Below, piece after piece: positions 44,452 through 53,161 of a stretch of 64,000 bases of DNA. Source of the DNA: SHLQ01 sp964610745 (lineage in GTDB: Bacteria > Actinomycetota > Acidimicrobiia > Acidimicrobiales > SHLQ01); contig CAZSYL010000015.1 of assembly GCA_964610745.1 (NCBI GenBank), forward strand, positions 1-64,000, read 5' to 3'. Each line of letters starts with the position of its first letter. Position 1 is the stretch's first letter. Under the pieces are notes generated by a model. It saw only the letters and a program-made list of their open reading frames with translations. It was not told the origin of the DNA and did not search any database. Made by a program: the position numbers and the translations under genes.

Positions 44452-46089
44452 ATGTCCGCCGAACACTACGACGCCCTGCCAAAGACGCCAGCCAACTATG
44501 TGCCGCTCACTCCCCTTTCGTTTCTTCGCCGTACCGTCGACCTCTATCCGCACGAGCCCGCGCTCGTCTACGGTTCTGTCCAGTACAACTGGCGCGATGT
44601 AGGCGAACGCACAGCCCGTCTCGCCTCAGCGTTAAGCGAGCTCGGCATCGGCATTGGCGACACGGTCAGCGTGATGTGTCCAAACACTCCCGAGTTGTTC
44701 GAATCACATTTCGGCGTCGCGATGGCAGGTGGCGTTCTCAATGCGATCAACACGCGACTCGACGTGGACACGATTGCATATATCCTCAATCACTCCGACG
44801 CGAAGGTTCTGCTTACCGACACCGCCTTTAGCCAAACCGTCAGCCAAGCGTTGAGCAAGGTCGAACGAGACATCGCGGTGATAGACATCGTCGATCCCGC
44901 GGGTCCTGGCGGCGACCGCCTCGGACCACAAACCTACGAAGAGCTGCTCGAGTCCGGTGACCCCAACTTCGACTGGCTGATGCCCACCGACGAATGGCAG
45001 GCCCATTCGCTCAACTACACGAGCGGAAGTACCGGTGTCCCGAAGGGGGTCGTGTACCACCATCGCGGGTCGTATCTGATGTCTATGGGAACGGTGACAG
45101 GCTGGGGTCTTCCCACTCGGCCTACCTACCTCTACACCGTGCCGATGTTTCACTGCAACGGCTGGGGCCATGCATGGACGATGACACTGCTCGGCGGGAC
45201 GATCGTGTGCATTCGCGACATCACTGCTGCGAATGTCTTCGACGCAATTGCCGACAACGGTGTCACCCACTTCGGTGGCGCCCCGGTGATCCTGTCGATG
45301 CTGGTGAACGCAACCAATGATGAGCGGCGCGAATTCGACCAAACCGTCCAGGCCATGACCGCTGGCGCTCCCCCACCCGCAGCGATCCTCAAAGCCATTG
45401 AGCCCCTGGGCTTCAACGTGATGCAGGTCTATGGTCTGACCGAAACCTATGGGCACGTCAGCCAGTGCGAATGGCGTGAGGAATGGGACGAACTCGAGTC
45501 CGACGCGCGAGCGGAGAAAAAGTCTTGGCAAGGCGTCACGATGCCCATGAACGAAGAGCTGGCTATCTTCGATACCGAAACAATGGAAATGGTGCCTCGC
45601 GATGGTCAGACCCAGGGCGAGATTCTGATGCGCGGCAACACGGTGATGAAGGGGTACTACAAAGACGTCCAGGCGACAGAAAAGGCGTTCGCCGGCGGGT
45701 GGTTCCATAGCGGCGACGGTGCGGTCTGGCACGAGAACGGCTACATCCAAATCAAGGACCGATTGAAGGACGTCATCATCTCAGGTGGTGAGAACGTCTC
45801 ATCGGTCGAGGTCGAGAACACGCTGTACAAACACCCGGCCGTCCTCGCTGCTGGCGTCGTTGCTAGGCCTCACGAAAAGTGGGGCGAGGTGCCGATGGCG
45901 TTTGTTGAGCTCAAGACAAACCACGATGCTGACGCCGAAGAAATCATGGCGTTCTGCCGTGATCGCCTCGCCGGGTTCAAGACCCCGAAGGTCGTCCAAT
46001 TTGGTGAATTGCCAAAGACCAGCACCGGGAAGATCCAGAAGTTCCTCCTTCGAGAACAGGCCCGGGAGCAGGCTGGCGCTGATGGATGA
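44452..46089 (+). CDS. AMP-dependent acyl-CoA ligase
   Basis: 545 residues of the ANL superfamily. The P-loop NYTSGSTGVPKGV (near 187-200), the A5 motif YGLTETYG, the A7 HSGDGAVW, the A8 DRLKDVIISGGENVSSVEVE and the A10 lysine in KTSTGKIQKF are all present. It activates a carboxylic acid to the acyl-adenylate and CoA thioester. The closest types are medium/long-chain fatty acid or methylmercaptopropionate ligases; the substrate is not determinable here. It overlaps the next gene by 8 bases, so the two are translationally coupled. Confidence 0.94.
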   Translation: MSAEHYDALPKTPANYVPLTPLSFLRRTVDLYPHEPALVYGSVQYNWRDVGERTARLASALSELGIGIGDTVSVMCPNTPELFESHFGVAMAGGVLNAINTRLDVDTIAYILNHSDAKVLLTDTAFSQTVSQALSKVERDIAVIDIVDPAGPGGDRLGPQTYEELLESGDPNFDWLMPTDEWQAHSLNYTSGSTGVPKGVVYHHRGSYLMSMGTVTGWGLPTRPTYLYTVPMFHCNGWGHAWTMTLLGGTIVCIRDITAANVFDAIADNGVTHFGGAPVILSMLVNATNDERREFDQTVQAMTAGAPPPAAILKAIEPLGFNVMQVYGLTETYGHVSQCEWREEWDELESDARAEKKSWQGVTMPMNEELAIFDTETMEMVPRDGQTQGEILMRGNTVMKGYYKDVQATEKAFAGGWFHSGDGAVWHENGYIQIKDRLKDVIISGGENVSSVEVENTLYKHPAVLAAGVVARPHEKWGEVPMAFVELKTNHDADAEEIMAFCRDRLAGFKTPKVVQFGELPKTSTGKIQKFLLREQAREQAGADG

Positions 46090-47023
46090 GGAGCTATCCC
46101 CCGTTCAGCGTGAAGTACTCGAACAGATAGGCGCCAAGCGTGAAACCTGGCCCGAGTTCGCCCCCGAACTTCGTGGTGAGCTTCGCGGAGAGATCGAAAA
46201 GGGAATCGCCGAACATGTGGCCATGCTTGGACCGGACCGACAGATCTGGGCCAACAAACACGCGATTGCATCGGTGCACGGCTGCGAAAAGCGCTTTCTG
46301 GCCGATCGAGAGTTTCCCGGCTGGTCGGTCCCACTCGCTCGCGGCACGGTGGTGCACAAGGCGGTCGAGTTCTCCATCAACTGGCCAAGCACGCCGATCC
46401 CGGGCGACCTCGTCGATGAAGCACTCGCCAGCCTTGAGTTCGGCGAGCAGAACATTGCCGGGTTCCTCCAGGAACTATCCGATGCCGACCGCGCCCAGCT
46501 CCGCTCTGACGCCATCGATCTGGTCACCAAGTTCGACGAGTGCTGGCCCCGGCTCAAAAAACAGTGGCGTCCGGTTACCGAGTCAAAGGTACGCCTCGAC
46601 CTGTTCGACGGGAAGGTCGTGCTGCAAGGCAAGATTGACCTCACCTTGGGCCGCGCCGAAGGTAGCAGGGCAGGCAAGGTCCTCGTCGACCTGAAGAGCG
46701 GCAAGTTTCAACCCGCTCATATGCAGGACCTTCGCTACTACGCGGTGATCGAAGCTTGTCGTATTGGCGTCCCTCCGCGCCGTGTGGCCAGTTACTACCT
46801 CGATCAGGGCCGCTTCCATCCTGAAGACGTCACCGAGGATCTGCTCTTCTCCGCGGCGCAGCGGGCGATCGACGGCATCAACCGCATGATTGAACTCGAG
46901 CTCGACCCTGCCAACCCCCGGGTTTCACCCAGCCCTGCGTGTCGGTGGTGCCGAGCGCTCGAACACTGTGAACCTGGGCAGGTCTCCCTACGCGAGTTCG
47001 ACGACCCCCTCGAGCTCCACTAA
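46082..47023 (+). CDS. PD-(D/E)XK nuclease-fold protein with Cas4/AddB-type Fe-S cluster
   Basis: 313 residues. The nuclease core has His92, then GKIDLTLG (Asp186) and VLVDLKSGK (Asp203, Lys205), with a QxxxY-like helix (MQDLRYYAV). The four cysteines Cys68 ... CRWC (287, 290) ... Cys296 have the C-(n)-CxxC-x5-C layout of the iron-sulfur cluster in Cas4, AddB and RecB-like exonucleases. No cas genes or helicase are nearby. It probably processes DNA ends. It starts inside the end of the acyl-CoA ligase gene, an odd pairing by function. Confidence 0.85.
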   Translation: MDEELSPVQREVLEQIGAKRETWPEFAPELRGELRGEIEKGIAEHVAMLGPDRQIWANKHAIASVHGCEKRFLADREFPGWSVPLARGTVVHKAVEFSINWPSTPIPGDLVDEALASLEFGEQNIAGFLQELSDADRAQLRSDAIDLVTKFDECWPRLKKQWRPVTESKVRLDLFDGKVVLQGKIDLTLGRAEGSRAGKVLVDLKSGKFQPAHMQDLRYYAVIEACRIGVPPRRVASYYLDQGRFHPEDVTEDLLFSAAQRAIDGINRMIELELDPANPRVSPSPACRWCRALEHCEPGQVSLREFDDPLELH

Positions 47024-47166
47024 CCAGAATTTGTCGGTCGCAGCGATCAGCGCACTGGACCTATCAATTTTTGAGGCATACGCCGGTTTGGGACGTCGGG
47101 TAGGCTCACGCTCGTATCCCGCTACCTCACCTGCCATGAGCTGGTGAGTTCTGAAAGGCAATACCC

Positions 47167-47730
47167 ATGAGCAGCACCCAACCACTCGAACAAGCCATCG
47201 CATCAACCCGCCAGGCCATGGCTGCGGTCCAGGCCGACCAGCTCTCGGCACAGAGCCCTTGTGCGGAGTGGGACGTCGCAGGCGTGATCAATCACGTCAT
47301 TGGCGGCGCCCAGTTCTTCACCGCAGGAATGAACGGCCAGCAACCGGCCGAAGGCCAGAACTGGGCCGAGGGCGACTACATGGCCGCTTTTGATGAAGCG
47401 ACGGCCGAGGTCGTCAGTGCCTTCCAGCAAGAGGGCGCATTGGAGCGCACGATCGCTCTCCCATTCGGCGAGATGCCAGGTTCGGCGGTTATGGGCATTG
47501 CCATGACAGACATCTTCACCCACGGTTGGGACATCGCGAAGGCAACCGGGCAGAGCACCAACCTCGCCCCAGAGCTTGCAGCCGGCATCCTGGCACAGTC
47601 CCAGCAGGCCATCTCTCCTGAGTGGCGCGGACCCGAGGGCAGCCCAGCACCATTCGGTGCCGAGGCGTCCTGCGAAGACGGATCGTGTGCAGCAGACCAG
47701 CTCGCCGCATTCCTCGGCCGCCAGGTCTAG
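47167..47730 (+). CDS. TIGR03086 family DinB-like metal-binding protein
   Basis: 187 residues of the maleylpyruvate-isomerase/mycothiol-dependent type, common in actinobacteria. SPCAEWDVAGVINHVIGG carries the first metal histidine; DIFTHGWDIAKATG carries the last. The CEDGSC near the end adds two cysteines. It is likely a mycothiol S-transferase or an uncharacterised relative in the cytoplasm. A strong terminator follows. Confidence 0.88.
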   Translation: MSSTQPLEQAIASTRQAMAAVQADQLSAQSPCAEWDVAGVINHVIGGAQFFTAGMNGQQPAEGQNWAEGDYMAAFDEATAEVVSAFQQEGALERTIALPFGEMPGSAVMGIAMTDIFTHGWDIAKATGQSTNLAPELAAGILAQSQQAISPEWRGPEGSPAPFGAEASCEDGSCAADQLAAFLGRQV

Positions 47731-47754
47731 CTACCTCACACGCGCGAAATAGTC

Positions 47755-47789
47755 GTATGTCCGAGCGCGCTCAGCGTGCTCGGACATAC
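47755..47789. terminator. Bidirectional hairpin terminator
   Basis: GTATGTCCGAGC and GCTCGGACATAC form a perfect 12-bp stem with an 11-base loop between the convergent TIGR03086 and MBL-lipoprotein genes. Confidence 0.8.
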
Positions 47790-47798
47790 ACACTTCAG

Positions 47799-48707
47799 CT
47801 ACGCGATGGCGGCGAGCTTGGCGGTGACGTCTTCGGTCACTGGTGCTCCACCGTGGCCAAAGGCGGCCACCTGCGGCATCAGCGCAGCCATCTTGGCCAC
47901 CGACGCGTTCGCGCCATCCATGTCAGGAGTGAAGTCGGGATTCGCTCCGGTAATTCCCCCCGAACCGTCGCCGTTGATCGCATCACCGGCCACGAGCAAA
48001 CCAGTGCCGGTGTCAAATACCGAAATACTGCCAACGGTGTGACCGGGCGTACTTACGACACCCATACCAAAGACCTCATCGCCGTCGCCGACCTCGGAGA
48101 GCGTGAGAGAGGTCTGGATCGTGCCGATGTCGCCGGTACCTGCATAGACCGTGGCGTTGGTCATTTCGCCTTCGAGTTCCCCCAAGCCACCAGCGTGATC
48201 TCCGTGATTGTGTGTCAGCACGATGTGACGCACATTGGATGGACCGAGACCAAGGTCGCTGAGCGCATCGTTGATCGCGCCGCCACTTCCAGCAGTGCCG
48301 GTGTCGACGATTGCAGCTTCGTTGCCGCGGACGAGCACATAGGCTGACACGAACCCGAGCGACACATGCTGCAACATCAGCTCGCCTGACTCAGCGCTCC
48401 CGGCATCCGCCTCGGCTTCTGGAGCGGGCGCCTCAGGGTCGTCTTCTGCCTCGACGGCTTCAGCTGTATCCGTCGCACCAGTGTCGGTGTCGGTGGCGGT
48501 CGTGGTGGTCGTCGTCGATGTGGTCGAACTCGACCCGGAGCCACATGCAGCGAGAATCGCCATGCTCGCGGTTCCAAGTCCGGTGCTGACCAGTAGACGA
48601 CGCCTCGACCACCGCGAAGGCTGTGTGATCCGCTGAAGCGGCACGCGGGTAATCGTGTGTTCCTTTGCGTGATGGTGATGGCCGTTGCGCTGATGTTCGG
48701 TACACAT
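47799..48707 (-). CDS. Tat-exported lipoprotein with metallo-beta-lactamase fold
   Basis: 302 residues from ATG 48707. A His-rich N-terminus precedes the twin-arginine signal SRRRLLVSTGLGTASMAILAAC (lipobox Cys55), then a Thr/Asp/Glu/Ala-rich linker and the MBL domain with intact LTHNHGDH, TPGHTVGS and GDAING motifs. This resembles GloB/quinolinase-type metallo-hydrolases. It acts outside the membrane on an unknown ester or thioester; a beta-lactamase role is possible but unproven. A stop-start distance of 126 bases separates it from the HD-GYP gene upstream. Confidence 0.9.
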   Translation of the reverse strand: MCTEHQRNGHHHHAKEHTITRVPLQRITQPSRWSRRRLLVSTGLGTASMAILAACGSGSSSTTSTTTTTTATDTDTGATDTAEAVEAEDDPEAPAPEAEADAGSAESGELMLQHVSLGFVSAYVLVRGNEAAIVDTGTAGSGGAINDALSDLGLGPSNVRHIVLTHNHGDHAGGLGELEGEMTNATVYAGTGDIGTIQTSLTLSEVGDGDEVFGMGVVSTPGHTVGSISVFDTGTGLLVAGDAINGDGSGGITGANPDFTPDMDGANASVAKMAALMPQVAAFGHGGAPVTEDVTAKLAAIA

Positions 48708-48833
48708 GGGAATGAACTTAGAGATGAGGAGGACCTCGGTCCAGCACCTCTCACCAGAATTTACGTGCTGTTCAGTTGACGACCGAAGGTAGGTCCCACG
48801 CCCAACCTGGCACCTCATCCCACCTCAAAGGTG

Positions 48834-50885
48834 CTACCAGCAACTCGTGTTTTGGGTTGATCCGTTCGGACATGTCGTGCTCTGGAAGAGAGCCAGCGAG
48901 ACGTTGGACGGGATGCCGGTCGCTCCAAAGAACTGCGTCTCTGTTAGATCCGCCGCGCCAAAGTCGACACCACCAATTCTGGCGTTCTGAAAGCTCATGC
49001 CGCGGAAGTTCAGTCTCGAGAAGTTGATATCGCGCAGATCGGCTTCCCTGAAATCAGAGTTCGCAAAGCGGGCAGACGAGAAGGTAGCCCCTCGAGCGTC
49101 GGCGCCCAGGAACGATGTCAAGGTAAACGATGCTCTGCCGAACATCGCACCGGTGAGACTGGCCTGTTGCAGGCCGACCTCGGAGAGTGTTAGTCGGTTT
49201 GCTGAGATGTTCGAAAGGTCCGCGTCCACAAACGAACCTCGGCTGAGGCTTGCCCCGGTTAGGTTCGCCCCGGTTAGGTTCGCGCCGTTCATGTTGAAGT
49301 TGGTCAGCGTCGCGTTCGCGAGATTCGCACTGTCGAGCCGGGCATCGGTGAGATGAAGCCCATCGAGTGTCATGTTTGCCAAATTGCAGCCGCGCAGGTC
49401 TGCGTTCGGCAAGAAGGTCTGCCCGGATTGGACGGCCTGGCAATCAGCGGTGGAAGCGGTCGTGGTCGTCGTCGAGGGAGGTCGCGTTGTCGTGGTCGAT
49501 GTGATGGCTGGAGCCGCAGTCGTCGTTGGCGCCGTTGTGGTGACGCTCGGCGCCGTGGGAGCGACTGTCGACACCGAGTCCTCTCCTGTGAGGGGGCCTT
49601 CGGGTATCGATGAAGAAGTTGTCGAGGTCGAGCTGTCGACCGGCTCGGTGGTGCTAGGAGCTTCGCTCACAACACGTTCTTCTACGCTGTCCGAAGTTTC
49701 AACGGTGACAGTTTCCTCGGGGCTGGCTTCATCTGAGAAGGCAAGCAGTCCGGGCGCCGCCGCTGTGTCGACGACGGTCGTGGTCGTCGATGGAGCACCG
49801 GTCGACACCGCTGCGCTCACAGCCACAGCTACGACAGCGGTCGCGACAGCCTGACCCGCTGTACCCAAGGCCCTGGCGATGCCAGGAAGCTCGAGGATCC
49901 ACCCCATTCGACGGGCATAAGCCGATTTGGTTACTCCAGCTTCGAGCAATGCCCTCACGACAACCGGGTCAAAATGACTTCCCGACGAGCGAACCATCTC
50001 TTCTCGCGCATAGTCGGCGGACTTTGGAGCCTTGTAGGAACGGCGAGAGGTGATCACATCGTACGCATCAGCAACCGCGGTGATCCGTCCCCCAAGCGAG
50101 ATCTCCTCGCCTGCGAGTCCCAGCGGGTAGCCAGAACCATCCCAGCGTTCATGATGTTCTGGCGCCGCAAGCAACCAATCACCAAGCCAGTCCTGAAGCG
50201 GTTCAAGAATCGGCACCGCAGCTCCCGGATGCCCACGCAGAATCTCCCACTCTTCTGTGGTCAACTCTCCGCGCTTGCTCAGAATCTCGGCTGGGACGGT
50301 CAGCTTGCCCACATCGTGCAACAACGCGCCCCAACGAAGACCATTCAAATCCTCATCGGACAGACCCATCTGCTGACCAATCACATCGGCATAGGCCCGC
50401 ACTCGCTCGGTATGACCACGCGTCAACGGCTCATGCTTACCAAGCTGAGTCACCAGCTGCACAGCTTGTTCAGCCGCTTCCTGAGCAGAACCGCTCAACC
50501 GCAACGTCGGCTCCGCCATCAACCGCCTCACGGTGCCCCTCCGCAACGCCAAACCAAACCGCGACGGCACCGAATCAGGAAACACCAAACTCATGTTCAG
50601 AAGCGAAACCAACGGCGTGAACCGACGCATCACCCGGGCGACAGCCGCCGACACCACCGTTGCGACAATGATCGCCTGGACCAGCCACAGACCGATGGAA
50701 ACCCAACCATCCTCACCCGCGCCGATAAACAACGATTGCAGTGCGCGTATCGCCAGCCAGCCCGCGACGAACGGCAGAATCACCTGAGCCGCTCGAACAG
50801 CGCGAGCACCGACGGGTCGAGGAGTCCAGCCACGATTTTCTGAGCGCGGACGCGCTATTTCGTTCCCGCCTATCGAATCACTCAC
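48834..50885 (-). CDS. HD-GYP phosphodiesterase with C-terminal pentapeptide repeats (copy 1)
   Basis: 683 residues. Two transmembrane helices (about 33-53 and 64-84) are followed by an HD-GYP domain with His190-Asp191 (LLHDVGK), His219, and HHERWDGSGYP (244-254), which hydrolyses c-di-GMP or cGAMP-like dinucleotides. A third hydrophobic helix (about 335-355), a long Ser/Thr/Pro-rich linker, and about 20 pentapeptide repeats of A(D/N)LxG type (from about 480) follow, ending in a Cys-containing STTCPNGSTQ tail. The repeats would lie outside. Residues 82-307 are encoded by DNA apparently identical to that of the next copy. GTG start (GTGAGTGAT). Confidence 0.93.
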   Translation of the reverse strand: MSDSIGGNEIARPRSENRGWTPRPVGARAVRAAQVILPFVAGWLAIRALQSLFIGAGEDGWVSIGLWLVQAIIVATVVSAAVARVMRRFTPLVSLLNMSLVFPDSVPSRFGLALRRGTVRRLMAEPTLRLSGSAQEAAEQAVQLVTQLGKHEPLTRGHTERVRAYADVIGQQMGLSDEDLNGLRWGALLHDVGKLTVPAEILSKRGELTTEEWEILRGHPGAAVPILEPLQDWLGDWLLAAPEHHERWDGSGYPLGLAGEEISLGGRITAVADAYDVITSRRSYKAPKSADYAREEMVRSSGSHFDPVVVRALLEAGVTKSAYARRMGWILELPGIARALGTAGQAVATAVVAVAVSAAVSTGAPSTTTTVVDTAAAPGLLAFSDEASPEETVTVETSDSVEERVVSEAPSTTEPVDSSTSTTSSSIPEGPLTGEDSVSTVAPTAPSVTTTAPTTTAAPAITSTTTTRPPSTTTTTASTADCQAVQSGQTFLPNADLRGCNLANMTLDGLHLTDARLDSANLANATLTNFNMNGANLTGANLTGASLSRGSFVDADLSNISANRLTLSEVGLQQASLTGAMFGRASFTLTSFLGADARGATFSSARFANSDFREADLRDINFSRLNFRGMSFQNARIGGVDFGAADLTETQFFGATGIPSNVSLALFQSTTCPNGSTQNTSCW
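49963..50640 (-). repeat. 678-base HD-GYP core repeat, copy 1
   Basis: Reads as identical to 52102-52779 over the full length (offset 2139), including synonymous positions, while the flanking transmembrane and C-terminal parts differ strongly. Confidence 0.9.
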
Positions 50886-50990
50886 GGCCTAGATATCGAC
50901 ACAATGAAAGGTCGACTGAAGCTCGAAGTGTCCTACTTTGTGTGAAGTTCGACCAACCCGAGTCGGCCAATTTCACGCCATTTCTATGGG

Positions 50991-53024
50991 CTACCAGCAA
51001 CTGTCGTCTTGGACTGTGCCGTCTGGACACGTCGTCGACTGAAACGTTGCCGAATCAACGCTGAGCGGTATTCCCATTGCTGCCTCAAAATTGGCGTTGG
51101 TGAGATCGGAGCCCATGAGGTTCACGACATCGAGTAGGGCTCCGGCGAAGGAGAGGCCACGAAGGCTGAGGCTCGAAAGGTCCCCGCCGCGCAGGTCTGC
51201 CCCTTCGAAGTCGGTGTCGACGATGGTTGCTCCCGAGAAGTCGGCCTGGCGAAGATCGGCGTTGCGAAGCGAAGCACCGACGAATCGTGAATTCTCAAGC
51301 GAAGCATTGACGAACACCGCTCCGGCAAGATCGGTACCTTCAGCACTGAACTGCTGCCCCGAGACGCCTACGAATGAGGCACCAAGGGCGCTTCCTCCAA
51401 CCAATTGCGTGCCGCTGAGGGTCGTTCCGTCCAAAACAGCGCCGTCGAGATTCACGTTCGACAGCACCGCTCCAGCGAGATTTACATCCGTGAACGTCGC
51501 ACCATCGAGTCTCGCTCCGTCGAGCTGAGCGCCGACGAGATCGACGCCTGTCAGTGTCAACCCGGACACATCGCAGTCGCCGAGGTCAACTCCGCTGAGC
51601 GCCGTTTCGCCCGCGAGGAGTTGGTCACATGGTGTTGGGGGAGGCGTGGTCGTCGTGGTCGTAGTCGTGGTCGTCGTGGTTGTGGTCGTGGTGCTCGGAG
51701 CCGGCGTTTCTAGCGTGGGTTCGGGCGGCTCGGCCGTCGTCGAAGGGCTGACGGGTTCAGACGTCGTCGTCGACTCCACATCCGGTGGTTCGCTCGAGCT
51801 CGTCGGAGCCGGAACCTCCACGATCGGTACATCGACCTCGTCGATAGGTTCGCTGTCCTCAGGTTCCACCTCGGACTCGGGAGCTTCGATCAGGGCAAGT
51901 CCATCGGGTGTATCGATTGGTTCGACGGCTCCAGGCGCGAGCGTCGTGGCCGAAAGGCCAACCGCCACGGCCGCGGTCGCGGCGGCTTGACCAGCGGTGG
52001 TCAGTCCTCGGGCAATGCCAGGGAGTTCGAGGATCCAACCCATCCAGCGCCCGCGAGCTGACTTCGTTGTTGCGCTAGCTTCGAGCAAGGAGCGCACGAC
52101 GACCGGGTCAAAATGACTTCCCGACGAGCGAACCATCTCTTCTCGCGCATAGTCGGCGGACTTTGGAGCCTTGTAGGAACGGCGAGAGGTGATCACATCG
52201 TACGCATCAGCAACCGCGGTGATCCGTCCCCCAAGCGAGATCTCCTCGCCTGCGAGTCCCAGCGGGTAGCCAGAACCATCCCAGCGTTCATGATGTTCTG
52301 GCGCCGCAAGCAACCAATCACCAAGCCAGTCCTGAAGCGGTTCAAGAATCGGCACCGCAGCTCCCGGATGCCCACGCAGAATCTCCCACTCTTCTGTGGT
52401 CAACTCTCCGCGCTTGCTCAGAATCTCGGCTGGGACGGTCAGCTTGCCCACATCGTGCAACAACGCGCCCCAACGAAGACCATTCAAATCCTCATCGGAC
52501 AGACCCATCTGCTGACCAATCACATCGGCATAGGCCCGCACTCGCTCGGTATGACCACGCGTCAACGGCTCATGCTTACCAAGCTGAGTCACCAGCTGCA
52601 CAGCTTGTTCAGCCGCTTCCTGAGCAGAACCGCTCAACCGCAACGTCGGCTCCGCCATCAACCGCCTCACGGTGCCCCTCCGCAACGCCAAACCAAACCG
52701 CGACGGCACCGAATCAGGAAACACCAAACTCATGTTCAGAAGCGAAACCAACGGCGTGAACCGACGCATCACCCGGGCGGCAACCGCCGAGATCGCCATC
52801 GAAACCACGATCGCCTGCGCGAGCCAGCCGATCAGATCCAACCAACGGTTGTCCGAGATGATAAAGAACGTTGGTGACAGCGCCTGAATTGCGAGCCATC
52901 CAACGATGAAAGGGACCACGATCTGGGCAACACGGACCGCGCGTGCAGCCCCGGGTCGAGGAGTCCAGCCCTGATTGTCGTCGTTGGCATCAGCGGATTG
53001 CCCGATGCGAGCTAAATCACTCAC
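50991..53024 (-). CDS. HD-GYP phosphodiesterase with C-terminal pentapeptide repeats (copy 2)
   Basis: 677 residues from GTG 53024, aligned with copy 1 (GTGAGTGAT in both); an upstream start at 53054 is possible. The architecture is the same: two N-terminal membrane helices, an HD-GYP core identical to copy 1, a third hydrophobic helix, a Ser/Thr/Pro/Glu linker with a long Thr run, and a pentapeptide-repeat beta-helix (VDLVGAQLDGARLDGATF and so on) ending STTCPDGTVQDDSCW. Copies 1 and 2 are in tandem, with a 105-base spacer, facing the same way. Different linkers and repeat domains suggest different outside ligands with the same inside output. Confidence 0.93.
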   Translation of the reverse strand: MSDLARIGQSADANDDNQGWTPRPGAARAVRVAQIVVPFIVGWLAIQALSPTFFIISDNRWLDLIGWLAQAIVVSMAISAVAARVMRRFTPLVSLLNMSLVFPDSVPSRFGLALRRGTVRRLMAEPTLRLSGSAQEAAEQAVQLVTQLGKHEPLTRGHTERVRAYADVIGQQMGLSDEDLNGLRWGALLHDVGKLTVPAEILSKRGELTTEEWEILRGHPGAAVPILEPLQDWLGDWLLAAPEHHERWDGSGYPLGLAGEEISLGGRITAVADAYDVITSRRSYKAPKSADYAREEMVRSSGSHFDPVVVRSLLEASATTKSARGRWMGWILELPGIARGLTTAGQAAATAAVAVGLSATTLAPGAVEPIDTPDGLALIEAPESEVEPEDSEPIDEVDVPIVEVPAPTSSSEPPDVESTTTSEPVSPSTTAEPPEPTLETPAPSTTTTTTTTTTTTTTTTPPPTPCDQLLAGETALSGVDLGDCDVSGLTLTGVDLVGAQLDGARLDGATFTDVNLAGAVLSNVNLDGAVLDGTTLSGTQLVGGSALGASFVGVSGQQFSAEGTDLAGAVFVNASLENSRFVGASLRNADLRQADFSGATIVDTDFEGADLRGGDLSSLSLRGLSFAGALLDVVNLMGSDLTNANFEAAMGIPLSVDSATFQSTTCPDGTVQDDSCW
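52102..52779 (-). repeat. 678-base HD-GYP core repeat, copy 2
   Basis: Partner of 49963-50640, apparently identical base for base. Confidence 0.9.
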
Positions 53025-53161
53025 ACTTCGGTCATCGACACAATCAGAATCCACCTAAAGGCCCGTGGCGAGGCATCGGTCACCCATTTGGATCCTAAAT
53101 GGGGCGTGAAGAAGCACGGGTGGGGCACACATTCTGATAAACCGCACCGCAGACTGGACAT

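Noticed and set aside
44704..45750. A 348-codon frame on the reverse strand
   Set aside because: It is a shadow of the acyl-CoA ligase gene.
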